A DNA stretch of 64,000 nucleotides, taken from Hyphomonas sp. (GTDB lineage Bacteria; Pseudomonadota; Alphaproteobacteria; Caulobacterales; Hyphomonadaceae). The stretch lies in NCBI GenBank assembly GCA_013791775.1, contig VMTE01000035.1, positions 1-64,000 on the forward strand. The letters are read 5' to 3'. The notes beneath the pieces are model-generated. The model worked only from the letters and a program-made list of their open reading frames with translations, made no database searches and was not told the origin of the DNA. A program made the position numbers and the translations under genes. Positions 34,765 to 43,976 of this stretch are shown piece by piece; the stretch's first letter is position 1; the number at the start of each line of letters is the position of its first letter.

Positions 34765-37071
34765 ATGACCATGACCAAGCAGAGAGCCTTCTCGCGAAGC
34801 GGCCGGGTGGCTGTATTGGGCTGCTTTCCGCCGCGACGGTGCGGTATTGCCACCTTCACAAAGAATACAGTGGACGCGCTGCGTGCTGCGGATCCTGATC
34901 GCGCCATATCCGTGATCGCCATGGATGATGGCACCCATTCCTACGACGGCGACCACGCCGTTGCGGGGAGCATCAAGCAGCACGACATTGAATCTTATAG
35001 GGATGCGGCTGGTCTCATCAATCAGCTGAATCCGGATTGTCTCATCATCCAGCACGAGTTCGGAATCTTTGGCGGCCCGGCCGGCGAGTACCTGCTGACC
35101 TTGCTGGCACGGGTCAAAGTGCCGGTCATCACCATCTGCCACACGGTGCTGGAGCGTCCGGATTACAACCAGTTCAAGGTCGTGCGCCGGTTGATACACA
35201 AGTCGGCGCGGTTGATCGTCATGGCGGAACGCGGCGCCGATATGCTGTGCGATGTCTTCGGCGCCAGCCGTGACCGGATTGCGGTCATCCCGCACGGTGC
35301 GCCCGAGCGTCCCTTCTCCGATCCGCGTGTGGTCAGGCAGGCGCTCGGGATCGAATGCGAGCGCATGATGTCGACCTTCGGATTGCTCTCTCCGAACAAG
35401 GGTATCGAGACCGTGATCCGCGCCATGCCAGCCGTGCTCGCAGAGTTTCCTTTGACCCAGTATATCATTCTGGGGGTTACTCATCCCCATATCCTGGCCC
35501 GGGAGGGAGAAACCTATCGCCGCTCCCTCGAGGACCTGGCGGAGAGTCTCGGTGTGGCCAGCAATGTCCGGTTCATCAACCGATACGTGGATGACGGCGA
35601 ACTCCTCGATTATCTCCAGGCCAGCGACATCTACATCACGCCCTACCTGAACGAAGCGCAGATCACGTCGGGGACGCTCAGCTATGCGCTCGCGGTCGGA
35701 TGCTATGTCATCTCCACACCGTATTGGCACGCCAGGGAAGTTTTTGAACATTGCCCGGGATCGCTTGTGGCTTACAACGATGCTGATGCAATCGGCACCG
35801 AGGTCATTGAACTGTTCCGCGAAGCAGACGTCCTGAACGCCTTGCGCCGCGATGTGTATCAGTGGGCCGAACACACGCATTGGCCGACTTTCGGAAGCAG
35901 ACTCGTGGAACTGATCGCGGATGCCGTGAAGTCTGGAACCCGCGTTACCCATATTTCCGAGCGGCATGGTCCTGCTTTCCCGGCGATCTCCCTCAAGGCG
36001 ATCGAGCGCATGACGGACAATTGCGGAATCTTCCAGCATTCCCGCTTTGCCATCCCGGATCGGCATTTTGGATATTGTGTCGATGACAACGCGCGTGCGT
36101 TGATCATGACGAATGACCTGATCCGCCGCGGCATGATCGGCGCTGATGTCGAGCGACTGCACGTCGTCTATGCCGGGTTCCTGCTGCATGCCTTTGATGA
36201 GCAAGCTGGAACATTCCGGAATTTCATGGGCTATGATCGCAGCTGGTCCATTCGCACGCCGTCTCCGGACAGCCAGGGCCGGGCATTCTGGGCGCTGGGT
36301 CATGCTGCGGCCACGACGCAGTATTCCGGCAATGCCGGCTGGGCAGCAACCCTGGTTCAACAATCCCTGGGCCAGATGGAGAAAATGACGTCTCCGCGCA
36401 CCAAAGCCTTCATCATACTGGGCTGCGCGGAACTGATGCAGTCCGAGAGCGCCAGCGACTGTTGTGCAAACCTGATGCAGACCTATTCCGATGACCTGGT
36501 GCAGCAGCTACTCAACTGCAGGGGTGGCAACTGGAACTGGCTCGAAGATACGCTCGGTTATGACAATGCGCGCATCAACCAGGCGCTACTGGTGGCCGGA
36601 CGGCTGACTGGTTGCGACCGTCAGGTTGATGCGGCGCTGCTAAGCCTCGACTGGCTTTGCGATATTCAACTGGTCGATCACGGAGTATTCGCGCCGGTGG
36701 GTTCAGAATCCTACACGCGCGTACGTCAACCACCCCTGCCGCATGACCAGCAGCCAATCGAAGCGGCAGCCATGCTTGATGCATGCTACGAAGCATTTTT
36801 GGTGACGAGTGACCAGAAATGGTGGCGGCGTGCCAAGACGATTTTTTCCTGGTTCTACGGCCTGAACAGCCACGAACTATCGCTGGTGGATCCAGTTAGC
36901 GGCCAGTGTTATGACGGATTGAACCGATCTGGCCTGAATCTCAACTCGGGCGCCGAATCCATGCTCGCTTTTCAGATGTCGGTATGCACCTATCAGGCAT
37001 TCCTTGTACAGATCGATGAGACACCGAGGCGCGAGGAGGTGGATCAGAACCGGCAAGCTGTGCAGAGATGA
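34765..37071 (+). CDS. GT4 glycosyltransferase with long C-terminal helical domain
   Basis: About 768 residues, twice the length of a normal GT4. The N-terminal 390 residues are the transferase: VAVLGCFPPRRCGIATFTKN at the start, LIIQHEFGIFGGPAGEYL, and the donor-site motif TFGLLSPNKGIETVIRAM with ITPYLNEAQITSGTLSYALA. The C-terminal 370 residues are helical and rich in Trp/Asp (GGNWNWLEDTLGYDNARINQ, WWRRAKTIFSWFYGLNS), resembling an alpha/alpha-toroid glycosidase-like fold. An in-frame ATG at 34738 is possible, but AGGAG is too close to it. It is coupled by ATGA to the GH130 gene. The two may build and trim a mannose- or glucose-containing cytoplasmic glycan. Confidence 0.84.
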   Translation: MTMTKQRAFSRSGRVAVLGCFPPRRCGIATFTKNTVDALRAADPDRAISVIAMDDGTHSYDGDHAVAGSIKQHDIESYRDAAGLINQLNPDCLIIQHEFGIFGGPAGEYLLTLLARVKVPVITICHTVLERPDYNQFKVVRRLIHKSARLIVMAERGADMLCDVFGASRDRIAVIPHGAPERPFSDPRVVRQALGIECERMMSTFGLLSPNKGIETVIRAMPAVLAEFPLTQYIILGVTHPHILAREGETYRRSLEDLAESLGVASNVRFINRYVDDGELLDYLQASDIYITPYLNEAQITSGTLSYALAVGCYVISTPYWHAREVFEHCPGSLVAYNDADAIGTEVIELFREADVLNALRRDVYQWAEHTHWPTFGSRLVELIADAVKSGTRVTHISERHGPAFPAISLKAIERMTDNCGIFQHSRFAIPDRHFGYCVDDNARALIMTNDLIRRGMIGADVERLHVVYAGFLLHAFDEQAGTFRNFMGYDRSWSIRTPSPDSQGRAFWALGHAAATTQYSGNAGWAATLVQQSLGQMEKMTSPRTKAFIILGCAELMQSESASDCCANLMQTYSDDLVQQLLNCRGGNWNWLEDTLGYDNARINQALLVAGRLTGCDRQVDAALLSLDWLCDIQLVDHGVFAPVGSESYTRVRQPPLPHDQQPIEAAAMLDACYEAFLVTSDQKWWRRAKTIFSWFYGLNSHELSLVDPVSGQCYDGLNRSGLNLNSGAESMLAFQMSVCTYQAFLVQIDETPRREEVDQNRQAVQR

Positions 37072-38348
37072 GCAGCATTACGCATTGTGATCTTCTGTTG
37101 ACGGCCGACGCGTCGAAAGTTGTCATTCGACCTTTCGAAATTGCGGTCGAACCGCGCGATTCCAATCCGGTCCAGGCTTCCCGGGCCAAACGAATTGTCG
37201 AGGCTGTTCTGGATATGCCGGAACGCTCGGTTGCGACGGAACTTGCCCTTGTTCTTGAAGACTTTGCCGACAGGCATACGGAGACGCGTGCGTTCTTCGA
37301 GGCACGCTGCGAAGACATCATGTTATTCCTCCGCCTCAACGAAGAAATATCGCCGGCCCGGCGCTATCTTATCGGGGCGTATTTCAGTCTGGAATACGCG
37401 TACGCCGCCGCCGCGATCATGAATCCCAGCGTGGTGGTTCATCCTGACCAGAAGGGCGTCAAGCGGGGGTATACCCGTATCGTCCTGTCACTGCGAACTG
37501 TGGGTGAAGGACACATATCTTCGATTGCCTTCCGCGAAGCGGAATTGGGGCCCGGAACTGAAATCCATCTTTGCGACGTCCCGAACTCATCAATCGCAGC
37601 GCGGGCTGAAGTGGACGGCGAGACCGTGTTCATGTCCGTTTCTGCGGACACGCCCTTGTCGGCAACGGTCCTGTTCCCGGCAACGGCCGCGCAGCGCAAC
37701 GGCCTGGAAGATCTGCGCATGACGCGGTTTACAGAAGGAGGGCCCAAGGCAATCTTCTACGGCACTTTCACCGCCTATTCAGGACAAAAGATCTCGTCGC
37801 AATTGCTTGAAACGACGGACTTCCAGTCATTTTGCCTGCGTCCCCTGCGCGGATCTGCTTCCCACAACAAGGGGATGGCTCTCTTTCCGAGAAAGATCGA
37901 CGGGCAATATGCCATGATCGCCCGGCAAGACAATGAGAGCCTGTATTTCCTCTCATCGCCGGATATCGATCTGTGGGAAGGGGGCACCCTCATTGCTGCG
38001 CCAATCCACCCCTGGGAGCTTGTCCAGATCGGCAATTGCGGGCCGCCGATCGAGATCGAGGAGGGGTGGTTGCTGCTGACACATGGGGTCGGCGCCGTGC
38101 GCAAGTACGCAATTGGCGCGATGTTGCTGGACAAGAACGATCCGACAATAGTGCTCGGCCGGACAGCGCAACCGATCATCAGCCCGGCTGACGACACACG
38201 CAACGGCTACGTGCCGAATGTGGTCTATACATGCGGCGCACTCGCGCTTGGGCGGAGATTGTTCATACCCTATGCCGTGTCGGATAGCAGCGTGACTTTC
38301 GGATGGTTTTCTATCGATGATCTGATCGACAACCTTCTGACCACCTGA
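37068..38348 (+). CDS. GH130-family glycoside phosphorylase-like protein
   Basis: 426 residues, of usual length for GH130. Diagnostic sequence: SPARRYLIGAYFSLEYAYAA and MNPSVVVHPDQKG, with LRTVGEGHISSIAFRE and GMALFPRKIDGQYAMIARQD, typical of this family's five-bladed propeller. GH130 members act as beta-mannoside phosphorylases or hydrolases in the cytoplasm. I cannot identify the catalytic Asp with certainty. The ATG overlaps the TGA of the GT4 gene. The pairing suggests turnover of the same glycan. The following 38349-38524 has no gene. Confidence 0.8.
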   Translation: MSSITHCDLLLTADASKVVIRPFEIAVEPRDSNPVQASRAKRIVEAVLDMPERSVATELALVLEDFADRHTETRAFFEARCEDIMLFLRLNEEISPARRYLIGAYFSLEYAYAAAAIMNPSVVVHPDQKGVKRGYTRIVLSLRTVGEGHISSIAFREAELGPGTEIHLCDVPNSSIAARAEVDGETVFMSVSADTPLSATVLFPATAAQRNGLEDLRMTRFTEGGPKAIFYGTFTAYSGQKISSQLLETTDFQSFCLRPLRGSASHNKGMALFPRKIDGQYAMIARQDNESLYFLSSPDIDLWEGGTLIAAPIHPWELVQIGNCGPPIEIEEGWLLLTHGVGAVRKYAIGAMLLDKNDPTIVLGRTAQPIISPADDTRNGYVPNVVYTCGALALGRRLFIPYAVSDSSVTFGWFSIDDLIDNLLTT

Positions 38349-38524
38349 CTTCCTTCACCGGAACGCCGGATGAAGACGATGTGCGTTTCCGGCGCTGGGG
38401 AAGATGCCTTCATGGTCACGCCAGCCGCGACGGTCTCGTGCGCAAGGTGCGCTGGGTTCCTGAGGCGCAGCTTTCACTGACTGCAACATCGTTCCGGGCG
38501 CGCTTTCACGAAACGCTGCTCGTT

Positions 38525-39052
38525 CTATTTGCCCGGCTCAGCTGGCAGGTCCGTCAGGCCGCCGACGTCAAGGACTGGTGAGGCGTCGATATCGGTGGCG
38601 CCAAGCAGGGCGACGAGTCGGGTGAGGGCGGCGTTGATGTAAGCCTGCTCCCATTCTGGCAGGCTTTCGAAGCGCCCGCCGAACTGGGTCTGCAAGAGGT
38701 CCGGCGCTTCGGAGAGCACCTGGCGGCCGTCCGGTGTAATCTGGACACGGACTGTTCGGCGGTCCTCGTCTCCGCGAGTGCGCTGGACGAGGCCGCGCTC
38801 CTGCAGCCGGTCAAGCAAAATGGAAATCGTCGCCTGCTTGAGCCCGGCGGACCGGGCGAGTTCACCTGGTTGAACGCTTTCTCTCGCGGCAAGCTCCTTG
38901 AGAACGACGATCTGCGACGGGGTGAGGCTTGTGTCGCGCGCCAATGTGCGGGCTTGGGCGTCGACCGCCTTGAGGATGCGACGCAACGAGATCAGTGCCT
39001 GGTCGGCGGCGATGGGAGGCGATCCGGAAACGGGGTGAGATGTGGTTGCCAT
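38525..39052 (-). CDS. ectR: MarR-family regulator, likely ectoine operon regulator EctR
   Basis: 175 residues. A winged-helix MarR fold: LTPSQIVVLKELAARESVQP, then GELARSAGLKQATISILLDR and LQERGLVQRTRGDEDRRTVR, the D-R wing motif. It is divergent from ectA, as EctR is in other ectoine producers, where it represses ect transcription at low salt. The name rests on this position and family, not on tests. A -35/-10 pair for this gene lies at 39074-39102, and the palindrome near the ectA promoter is a candidate operator. Confidence 0.8.
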   Translation of the reverse strand: MATTSHPVSGSPPIAADQALISLRRILKAVDAQARTLARDTSLTPSQIVVLKELAARESVQPGELARSAGLKQATISILLDRLQERGLVQRTRGDEDRRTVRVQITPDGRQVLSEAPDLLQTQFGGRFESLPEWEQAYINAALTRLVALLGATDIDASPVLDVGGLTDLPAEPGK

Positions 39053-39073
39053 TGGTTATATGTAAGGGAACTA

Positions 39074-39102
39074 TATTTAAGGGCAAATAATTATATGCTC
39101 AA
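39074..39102 (-). promoter_or_regulatory. Predicted promoter of the MarR/EctR gene
   Basis: Read on the minus strand: TTGAGC (39102-39097), 17-bp spacer, TAAATA (39079-39074). The surrounding region is strongly AT-rich, with TAAGGG occurring twice, which may be regulator contacts. Confidence 0.45.
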
Positions 39103-39152
39103 AATATACTCCGATTTCAGTCGACTAGGCAAAATCTGCCATAGCCACGACA

Positions 39153-39202
39153 CCTCAGCCAATCTGAGGCGGGGTTGACTTCTGTGGGTGTGAAAATACT
39201 TA
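39153..39202 (+). promoter_or_regulatory. Predicted ectA promoter with upstream palindrome
   Basis: -35 TTGACT at 39175-39180, 16-bp spacer, -10 TACTTA at 39197-39202, ectA ATG 33 bp downstream. A perfect palindrome CCTCAG-CCAAT-CTGAGG occupies 39153-39169 immediately upstream of the -35, a plausible EctR or activator site. Confidence 0.5.
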
Positions 39203-39234
39203 GGCGATCAAAATAACGAACAAAGGAAGTCGTC

Positions 39235-39804
39235 ATGTCAAATGAGACCGCCGAGTTTGCCGGGGCAGACCCCGTTCCCGATCGAAGTCATACGAAGTCG
39301 ACACTTGACGTTCGCATTGCCCCTCCGGTTGCCGAAGATGCCGCCGAGGTGAACGCTCTGATAGCGGCCTGTCCGCCGCTCGACAGCAACTCACTCTATG
39401 CGAACCTGATCCAATGTACCCACTTTGCTGAGACCTGCGCCGTTGCGTGGATGGGCGGCAAGATCGCGGGCTGGATTTCCGGGCACCGTCCGCCTTCGGA
39501 CAAAGACACCTTCTTCCTGTGGCAGGTTGCCGTGCGTCAAGATGTGCGCGGCAGGGGGCTGCCGCGCCGGATGTTGGCGGAAATTTTCGCCCGCCCTGCG
39601 CAGTCCGGCGTGGATCGTATCCAGACTTCGATTACGCGCGAGAACGAAGCCTCATGGGCGCTTTTCCGGAACGTGTCGACCTGGCTCGGTGCGCCGATGC
39701 GGGAAGAAATCTGGTTTGACCGGGAAAAGCATTTCGGCGGTCGGCATGCGTCGGAATTTCTTGTCTCCATCGGACCATTCTCCATGACGAGCATCCCCAC
39801 CTGA
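39235..39804 (+). CDS. ectA: L-2,4-diaminobutyrate N-acetyltransferase
   Basis: 189 residues, GNAT fold. It acetylates L-2,4-diaminobutyrate with acetyl-CoA, the second step of ectoine synthesis. Features: DVRIAPPVAEDAAEVNALIA, CTHFAETCAVAWMGGKIAGW, then QVAVRQDVRGRGLPRRMLAE with the acetyl-CoA loop and TSITRENEASWALFRNVSTW. AAAGGAAG precedes the ATG. It opens the operon ectA-ectB-ectC-ectD-ask-MFS-SSS, and the N-terminal 25 residues are longer than in short EctA proteins. Confidence 0.93.
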   Translation: MSNETAEFAGADPVPDRSHTKSTLDVRIAPPVAEDAAEVNALIAACPPLDSNSLYANLIQCTHFAETCAVAWMGGKIAGWISGHRPPSDKDTFFLWQVAVRQDVRGRGLPRRMLAEIFARPAQSGVDRIQTSITRENEASWALFRNVSTWLGAPMREEIWFDREKHFGGRHASEFLVSIGPFSMTSIPT

Positions 39805-39853
39805 CGCTGTCAGTAAGCAAATCAAAACAATCCAAAACACAAGGGAGCCGTCA

Positions 39854-41149
39854 ATGGCGTACGAAAACAATTCCGGGCCTGATGACATCTTTGAGCGCCG
39901 CGAGTCTCGGGTCCGCAGTTACTGCCGCGCCTTCCCGGATTTGTTCCGCTCCGCACGCGGGGCGGAAATGGTGGCCGACGACGGGCGGTATTACATCGAC
40001 TTCCTCTCCGGTTGCTCGACACTGAACTACGGACACAACCATCCTGAACTTAAGCGCGCCTTGATCGAGTATATCTCCGCTGACGGCGTGGCGCACGGGC
40101 TCGACATGCATACCGAGGCGAAGGCGCGGTTCCTAGAGGCGCTCGAACGCTATGTGTTGGTTCCTCGAAAGATGGACTATTGCGCGATGTTTCCGGGACC
40201 AACTGGCGCGAATGCAGTCGAGGCCGCGATCAAGATTGCGCGGAAAGTCACGGGACGGACGAATATTGTCGCCTTCACGAACGGGTTCCACGGTATGACA
40301 CTGGGCGCCTTGTCGTTGACCGGTAATTCCGGGAAGCGTGAAGGCGCGGGTATTCCGCTGACCGGCGTTTCCCACGAGCCCTATTGTGGGTATTTTGGAG
40401 ATGAAGCAGATACGGCAGATCAGCTCGACCAGCGCTTGTCGGATCCATCGTCGGGCATCGACAAGCCGGCGGCGATCATTGCCGAGACCGTGCAGGGAGA
40501 GGGCGGATTGAATGTTGCGTCTGATGTCTGGCTGCGGCAAATCGAACGCATTGCGCACAAACATGGCGCGCTGCTGATCATTGACGACATCCAGGCCGGG
40601 ATCGGCCGAGCAGGCGGCTTTTTCAGCTTTGAGCGTGCGGGGATCCGCCCGGATATCGTGACGCTGGCGAAATCGCTGTCAGGGTTCGGCCTGCCACTCG
40701 CGCTCACCTTGATCCGGCCCCAGTACGACCAGTGGAAGCCGGGCGAGCACAACGGAACATTCCGCGGCAACAACCATGCCTTCGTCACAGCGGCGCGTGC
40801 GCTTGAGCTGTTCTGGGCGGACAATACGTTCGAACTGGAGATCGCGCGGAAAGCAGCCCGCCTGCGCAGCGCGCTGAAAGAGATCGCCGAATCCAGTCCG
40901 TTTGCATCGCATGTCAAAGGTCGCGGGATGATGACAGGCATCGAGATGCGGAGCGGCGACATCGCCTCTGAAATATGCGGCGAGTGCTTCAAGAACGGCT
41001 TGATCATCGAGACCAGTGGCGGCCAAGGCGAAGTCGTCAAGGTGCTCGCGCCGCTGAACATTCCTGATTCCGAACTGGATGCTGGCCTCGCCGTTCTGGC
41101 GGACGCAGCGCGAGCGGTCGCCGCCCGCCACAAGAAGTCCGTAGCCTGA
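39854..41149 (+). CDS. ectB: Diaminobutyrate-2-oxoglutarate transaminase
   Basis: 431 residues. A class III PLP aminotransferase converting aspartate semialdehyde and glutamate to 2,4-diaminobutyrate. The frame shows [60 protein letters not shown] and [16 protein letters not shown], with Lys273 as the PLP-binding residue. It is of normal EctB length. AAGGGAG is the ribosome site. First committed step of ectoine synthesis, directly downstream of ectA. Confidence 0.95.
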   Translation: MAYENNSGPDDIFERRESRVRSYCRAFPDLFRSARGAEMVADDGRYYIDFLSGCSTLNYGHNHPELKRALIEYISADGVAHGLDMHTEAKARFLEALERYVLVPRKMDYCAMFPGPTGANAVEAAIKIARKVTGRTNIVAFTNGFHGMTLGALSLTGNSGKREGAGIPLTGVSHEPYCGYFGDEADTADQLDQRLSDPSSGIDKPAAIIAETVQGEGGLNVASDVWLRQIERIAHKHGALLIIDDIQAGIGRAGGFFSFERAGIRPDIVTLAKSLSGFGLPLALTLIRPQYDQWKPGEHNGTFRGNNHAFVTAARALELFWADNTFELEIARKAARLRSALKEIAESSPFASHVKGRGMMTGIEMRSGDIASEICGECFKNGLIIETSGGQGEVVKVLAPLNIPDSELDAGLAVLADAARAVAARHKKSVA

Positions 41150-41162
41150 AGGAGACAAGATA

Positions 41163-41570
41163 ATGATTGTGAGAGACCTCGCAAAAGAAAGCCTGACCCG
41201 GCGCCGTGTTGACGGCACAGGATGGACGTCCGTCCGCTTGCTGTTGAAGGATGACGGGATGGGGTTCTCATTCCACATCACGACGATCCACGCAGGCGCC
41301 GAACTTCAGATGCACTACAAGAACCATCTGGAGAGCGTCTTCTGCATGGAAGGCACCGGGTCGATCGAAGATCTGGCCACCGGTGAACGCCATGCGATCC
41401 GACCGGGCGTAATGTATGCGCTTAATGAAAATGACAAACATGTCCTCCGGGCGGATGCGTCCGGGCCGATGATGATGGCCTGCGTGTTCAATCCGCCCGT
41501 GATCGGAAACGAAGTGCATGGGCCGGACGGGGCCTATCCGACCGAATCCAAATTGTCGGAATCGGCATGA
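41163..41570 (+). CDS. ectC: Ectoine synthase
   Basis: 135 residues, cupin fold. It cyclises N-acetyl-diaminobutyrate to ectoine. Features: [27 protein letters not shown]-type stretch '[20 protein letters not shown]', [35 protein letters not shown] and [19 protein letters not shown], all EctC signatures. The metal-binding residues lie in [11 protein letters not shown] and the later His. AAGGAGACAAG precedes the ATG. It overlaps a possible ectD ATG at 41567 by four bases. Confidence 0.95.
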   Translation: MIVRDLAKESLTRRRVDGTGWTSVRLLLKDDGMGFSFHITTIHAGAELQMHYKNHLESVFCMEGTGSIEDLATGERHAIRPGVMYALNENDKHVLRADASGPMMMACVFNPPVIGNEVHGPDGAYPTESKLSESA

Positions 41571-41581
41571 AGGAGGCGGCG

Positions 41582-42526
41582 GTGAGCAGTGAACTGATCC
41601 AGGACCTATACCCTTCTCGGCAACGCGAGGAACCGGACTGGCTGGAGCGGCGGGACCCGGTTGTCCATGGTTTGCCCGGTAAAGCGCCGTCGATCGATCA
41701 GGCCGTGATCGACGCGTTTGTGCGCGATGGATTTGCCGTGCTGGAGGACGTGTTCTCCGCAAAGGAAGTGAACGGACTTGTTGCTGAAGCGAAGTCGCTT
41801 CGACAGCAGAGCGGCCTGTTGCCGGAGACGTGCATTAGCGAGCGCGGCGAAACGGGAGCGGGCGCGGTGCGATCTGTGTTTGCGCCGCATCAACAATCCA
41901 AGGTGTTTGCGCGGTTGGCAGCAGATGATCGCTTGTCCGGACTGGCCCGGTTCATTCTCGGCGACGATGTCTACATTCACCAGTCGCGCATCAACTACAA
42001 ACCCGCGTTTCGCGGCAAGGACTTTTACTGGCATTCCGACTTCGAAACCTGGCATACCGAAGACGGCATGCCGCGCATGCGTGCGCTTTCCATGTCAATC
42101 ATGCTCACCGACAATCATCCCCAATCCGGTCCGACGATGTTCATGCCGGGGAGCCACACGTCTTTCGTGACCTGCGTGGGCGAGACGCCGGAGGATCACT
42201 ACCGGCAGTCGCTGAAGAAGCAGGACTTCGGCATTCCGGACACCGACAGCCTTTCAAAACTCGCCAAACAGGGCGGCATCGCGGCGCCTGCTCCCAAGGC
42301 GGGTTCCGTCGTGATCTTCGACTGCAACACGATGCATGGTTCGAACAGCAACATCACGCCCTTTGAGCGGATCAATGCGTTTCTCGTGTTCAATGCGTGG
42401 AGCAATCGGCTTGTGAATCCTTTTGGCCGGACCCGTCCGCGCCCGGAGTTCATTGCTCACCGCCAGGTCAAGTCTCCCTTGGCGCGGCTGAGCGTGCCGC
42501 CACCCTTCCCGCTCGGAGGGCGGTAA
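41582..42526 (+). CDS. ectD: Ectoine 5-hydroxylase
   Basis: About 314 residues. A non-haem Fe(II)/2-oxoglutarate dioxygenase converting ectoine to 5-hydroxyectoine. The diagnostic WHSDFETWHTEDGMPRMRAL is present, with iron ligands His and Asp in HSD and a distal His in TMHGSNSN; the 2-oxoglutarate site includes RINAFLVFN. I chose GTG at 41582 because AAGGAGG lies five bases before it; an ATG at 41567 overlapping the ectC stop is an alternative. Presence of ectD indicates that both ectoine and hydroxyectoine are made. Confidence 0.92.
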   Translation: MSSELIQDLYPSRQREEPDWLERRDPVVHGLPGKAPSIDQAVIDAFVRDGFAVLEDVFSAKEVNGLVAEAKSLRQQSGLLPETCISERGETGAGAVRSVFAPHQQSKVFARLAADDRLSGLARFILGDDVYIHQSRINYKPAFRGKDFYWHSDFETWHTEDGMPRMRALSMSIMLTDNHPQSGPTMFMPGSHTSFVTCVGETPEDHYRQSLKKQDFGIPDTDSLSKLAKQGGIAAPAPKAGSVVIFDCNTMHGSNSNITPFERINAFLVFNAWSNRLVNPFGRTRPRPEFIAHRQVKSPLARLSVPPPFPLGGR

Positions 42527-42527
42527 C

Positions 42528-43976
42528 ATGCTACGCACTGTGGAGAAGATTGGCGGCACATCGATTGCCGACACTGAGGTTATCGTCGAGAATGTCCTGA
42601 TTGGAAACCGTCAGGACAAGGAACTCTATAACAGGATTTTTGTCGTGTCGGCCTACTCCGGTATGACCAACTTGCTGTTGGAGCACAAGAAATCCGGTGC
42701 GCCGGGCGTGTTCAGCCTGTTCGCGGGCGCGGGCAACAAATGGGTGTGGACAGAAGCGCTCTCCTCAGTCGCCGTCGCAATGGAAGCGAAAAATGCAGAG
42801 ATTTTCGCCGGAACTCCGGAGCGGGACATCGCCGACACCTTCATCCGGGAGCGGATCGAAGAGGTTCGCAATTGCCTGATCGACTTGCACCGCCTGTGCG
42901 CGTACGGGCAGTTCAGGCTGGATGAAAACCTGGCGACGGTCAAAGAGGTCTTATCTTCCCTCGGAGAGGCGCATTCAGCATTCAACACAGCGCTTCTCCT
43001 GCGGCAGCGCGGAGTTCGCGCGACCTTCGTTGACCTTACAGGGTGGCGTGATGGCCGCTCACTGACCCTGGAAGAGCGGATGGAGGATGCACTTGAGGGA
43101 ATTGACCTGTCGCAAGAGCTTCCGATTGTCACTGGCTATGCCAGCTGTCCAGAAGGACTCGTGCGCCAGTTTGGCCGGGGTTACACCGAGGTAACCTTCG
43201 CGCGGCTGGCGGCCATGGTCGGTGCGGATGAGGCGATCATCCACAAAGAATTCCACCTGTCGAGCGCGGATCCGAAGCTTGTCGGTCCAGACAAGGTACG
43301 CAAGATCGGATCGACAAACTTTGACGTGGCGGACCAGCTTTCAAATATGGGAATGGAAGCCGTGCACCCGAAGGCGGCCAAGACGCTGCGGCAGTCCGGA
43401 ATCCGGCTCCGTGTAAAGAACACCTTTGACTCGCTCGATGAGGGTACGGTGATCTCTGTTGACTACATCCCGGACGCTCCGAGAGCGGATATTGTCACCG
43501 GCATGAAGGGCATCTTTGCGTTGGAAGTGTTCGATCAGGATATGGTGGGTGAAAAGGGCTACGATGCCTCGGTACTCGACGCCTTGACACGGCATTCGAT
43601 CAGAATCGTGTCGAAATGCTCCAACGCCAATACGATTACGCATTATGTTGATTGTTCGCGGAAAGCGCTGAAGCGCGCCACCGCTGATATTGAAAGCGCG
43701 CTGAAGGGCGCAAAAGTCAGTGTCAGCCGGGTTGCGATCGTTTCTGTCATCGGTGCTGATATCGATGTCCCCGGGATCACAGCGCGCGCCTTGGGTGCGT
43801 TGCATAACGCAGGCATTCCGCTGGCCGGGTTGCAGCAGGTGTCGAGGAAGACTGACATTCAGGCGGTAATTGCGGAGGATGACTTTGACGCTGCGATACG
43901 TGCGTTGCACAGGGCGCTGGTCGAAGATGAGGTTTGTCCGGGCGTTCAGGAGCGGCGCCTGCTTCCGGCTGCATGA
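42528..43976 (+). CDS. ask: Ectoine-specific aspartate kinase
   Basis: 482 residues, the Ask_Ect type that feeds aspartate into the ectoine pathway. N-terminus VEKIGGTSIADTEVIVENVL carries the K-x-G-G-T/S motif. Later segments include QFGRGYTEVTFARLAAMVGA (aspartate binding), STNFDVADQLSNMGMEAVHP, and two C-terminal ACT domains (EVFDQDMVGEKGYDAS and ADIDVPGITARALGALHNAG). Linkage to ect genes suggests that it escapes lysine/threonine feedback, as known for this subclass. One base separates it from ectD, and ATGA links it to the MFS gene. Confidence 0.93.
   Translation: MLRTVEKIGGTSIADTEVIVENVLIGNRQDKELYNRIFVVSAYSGMTNLLLEHKKSGAPGVFSLFAGAGNKWVWTEALSSVAVAMEAKNAEIFAGTPERDIADTFIRERIEEVRNCLIDLHRLCAYGQFRLDENLATVKEVLSSLGEAHSAFNTALLLRQRGVRATFVDLTGWRDGRSLTLEERMEDALEGIDLSQELPIVTGYASCPEGLVRQFGRGYTEVTFARLAAMVGADEAIIHKEFHLSSADPKLVGPDKVRKIGSTNFDVADQLSNMGMEAVHPKAAKTLRQSGIRLRVKNTFDSLDEGTVISVDYIPDAPRADIVTGMKGIFALEVFDQDMVGEKGYDASVLDALTRHSIRIVSKCSNANTITHYVDCSRKALKRATADIESALKGAKVSVSRVAIVSVIGADIDVPGITARALGALHNAGIPLAGLQQVSRKTDIQAVIAEDDFDAAIRALHRALVEDEVCPGVQERRLLPAA

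Noticed and set aside
34747..36363. 538-residue open frame antisense to the GT4 gene
   Set aside because: No family features, no ribosome site, and the plus-strand frame is a clear glycosyltransferase.
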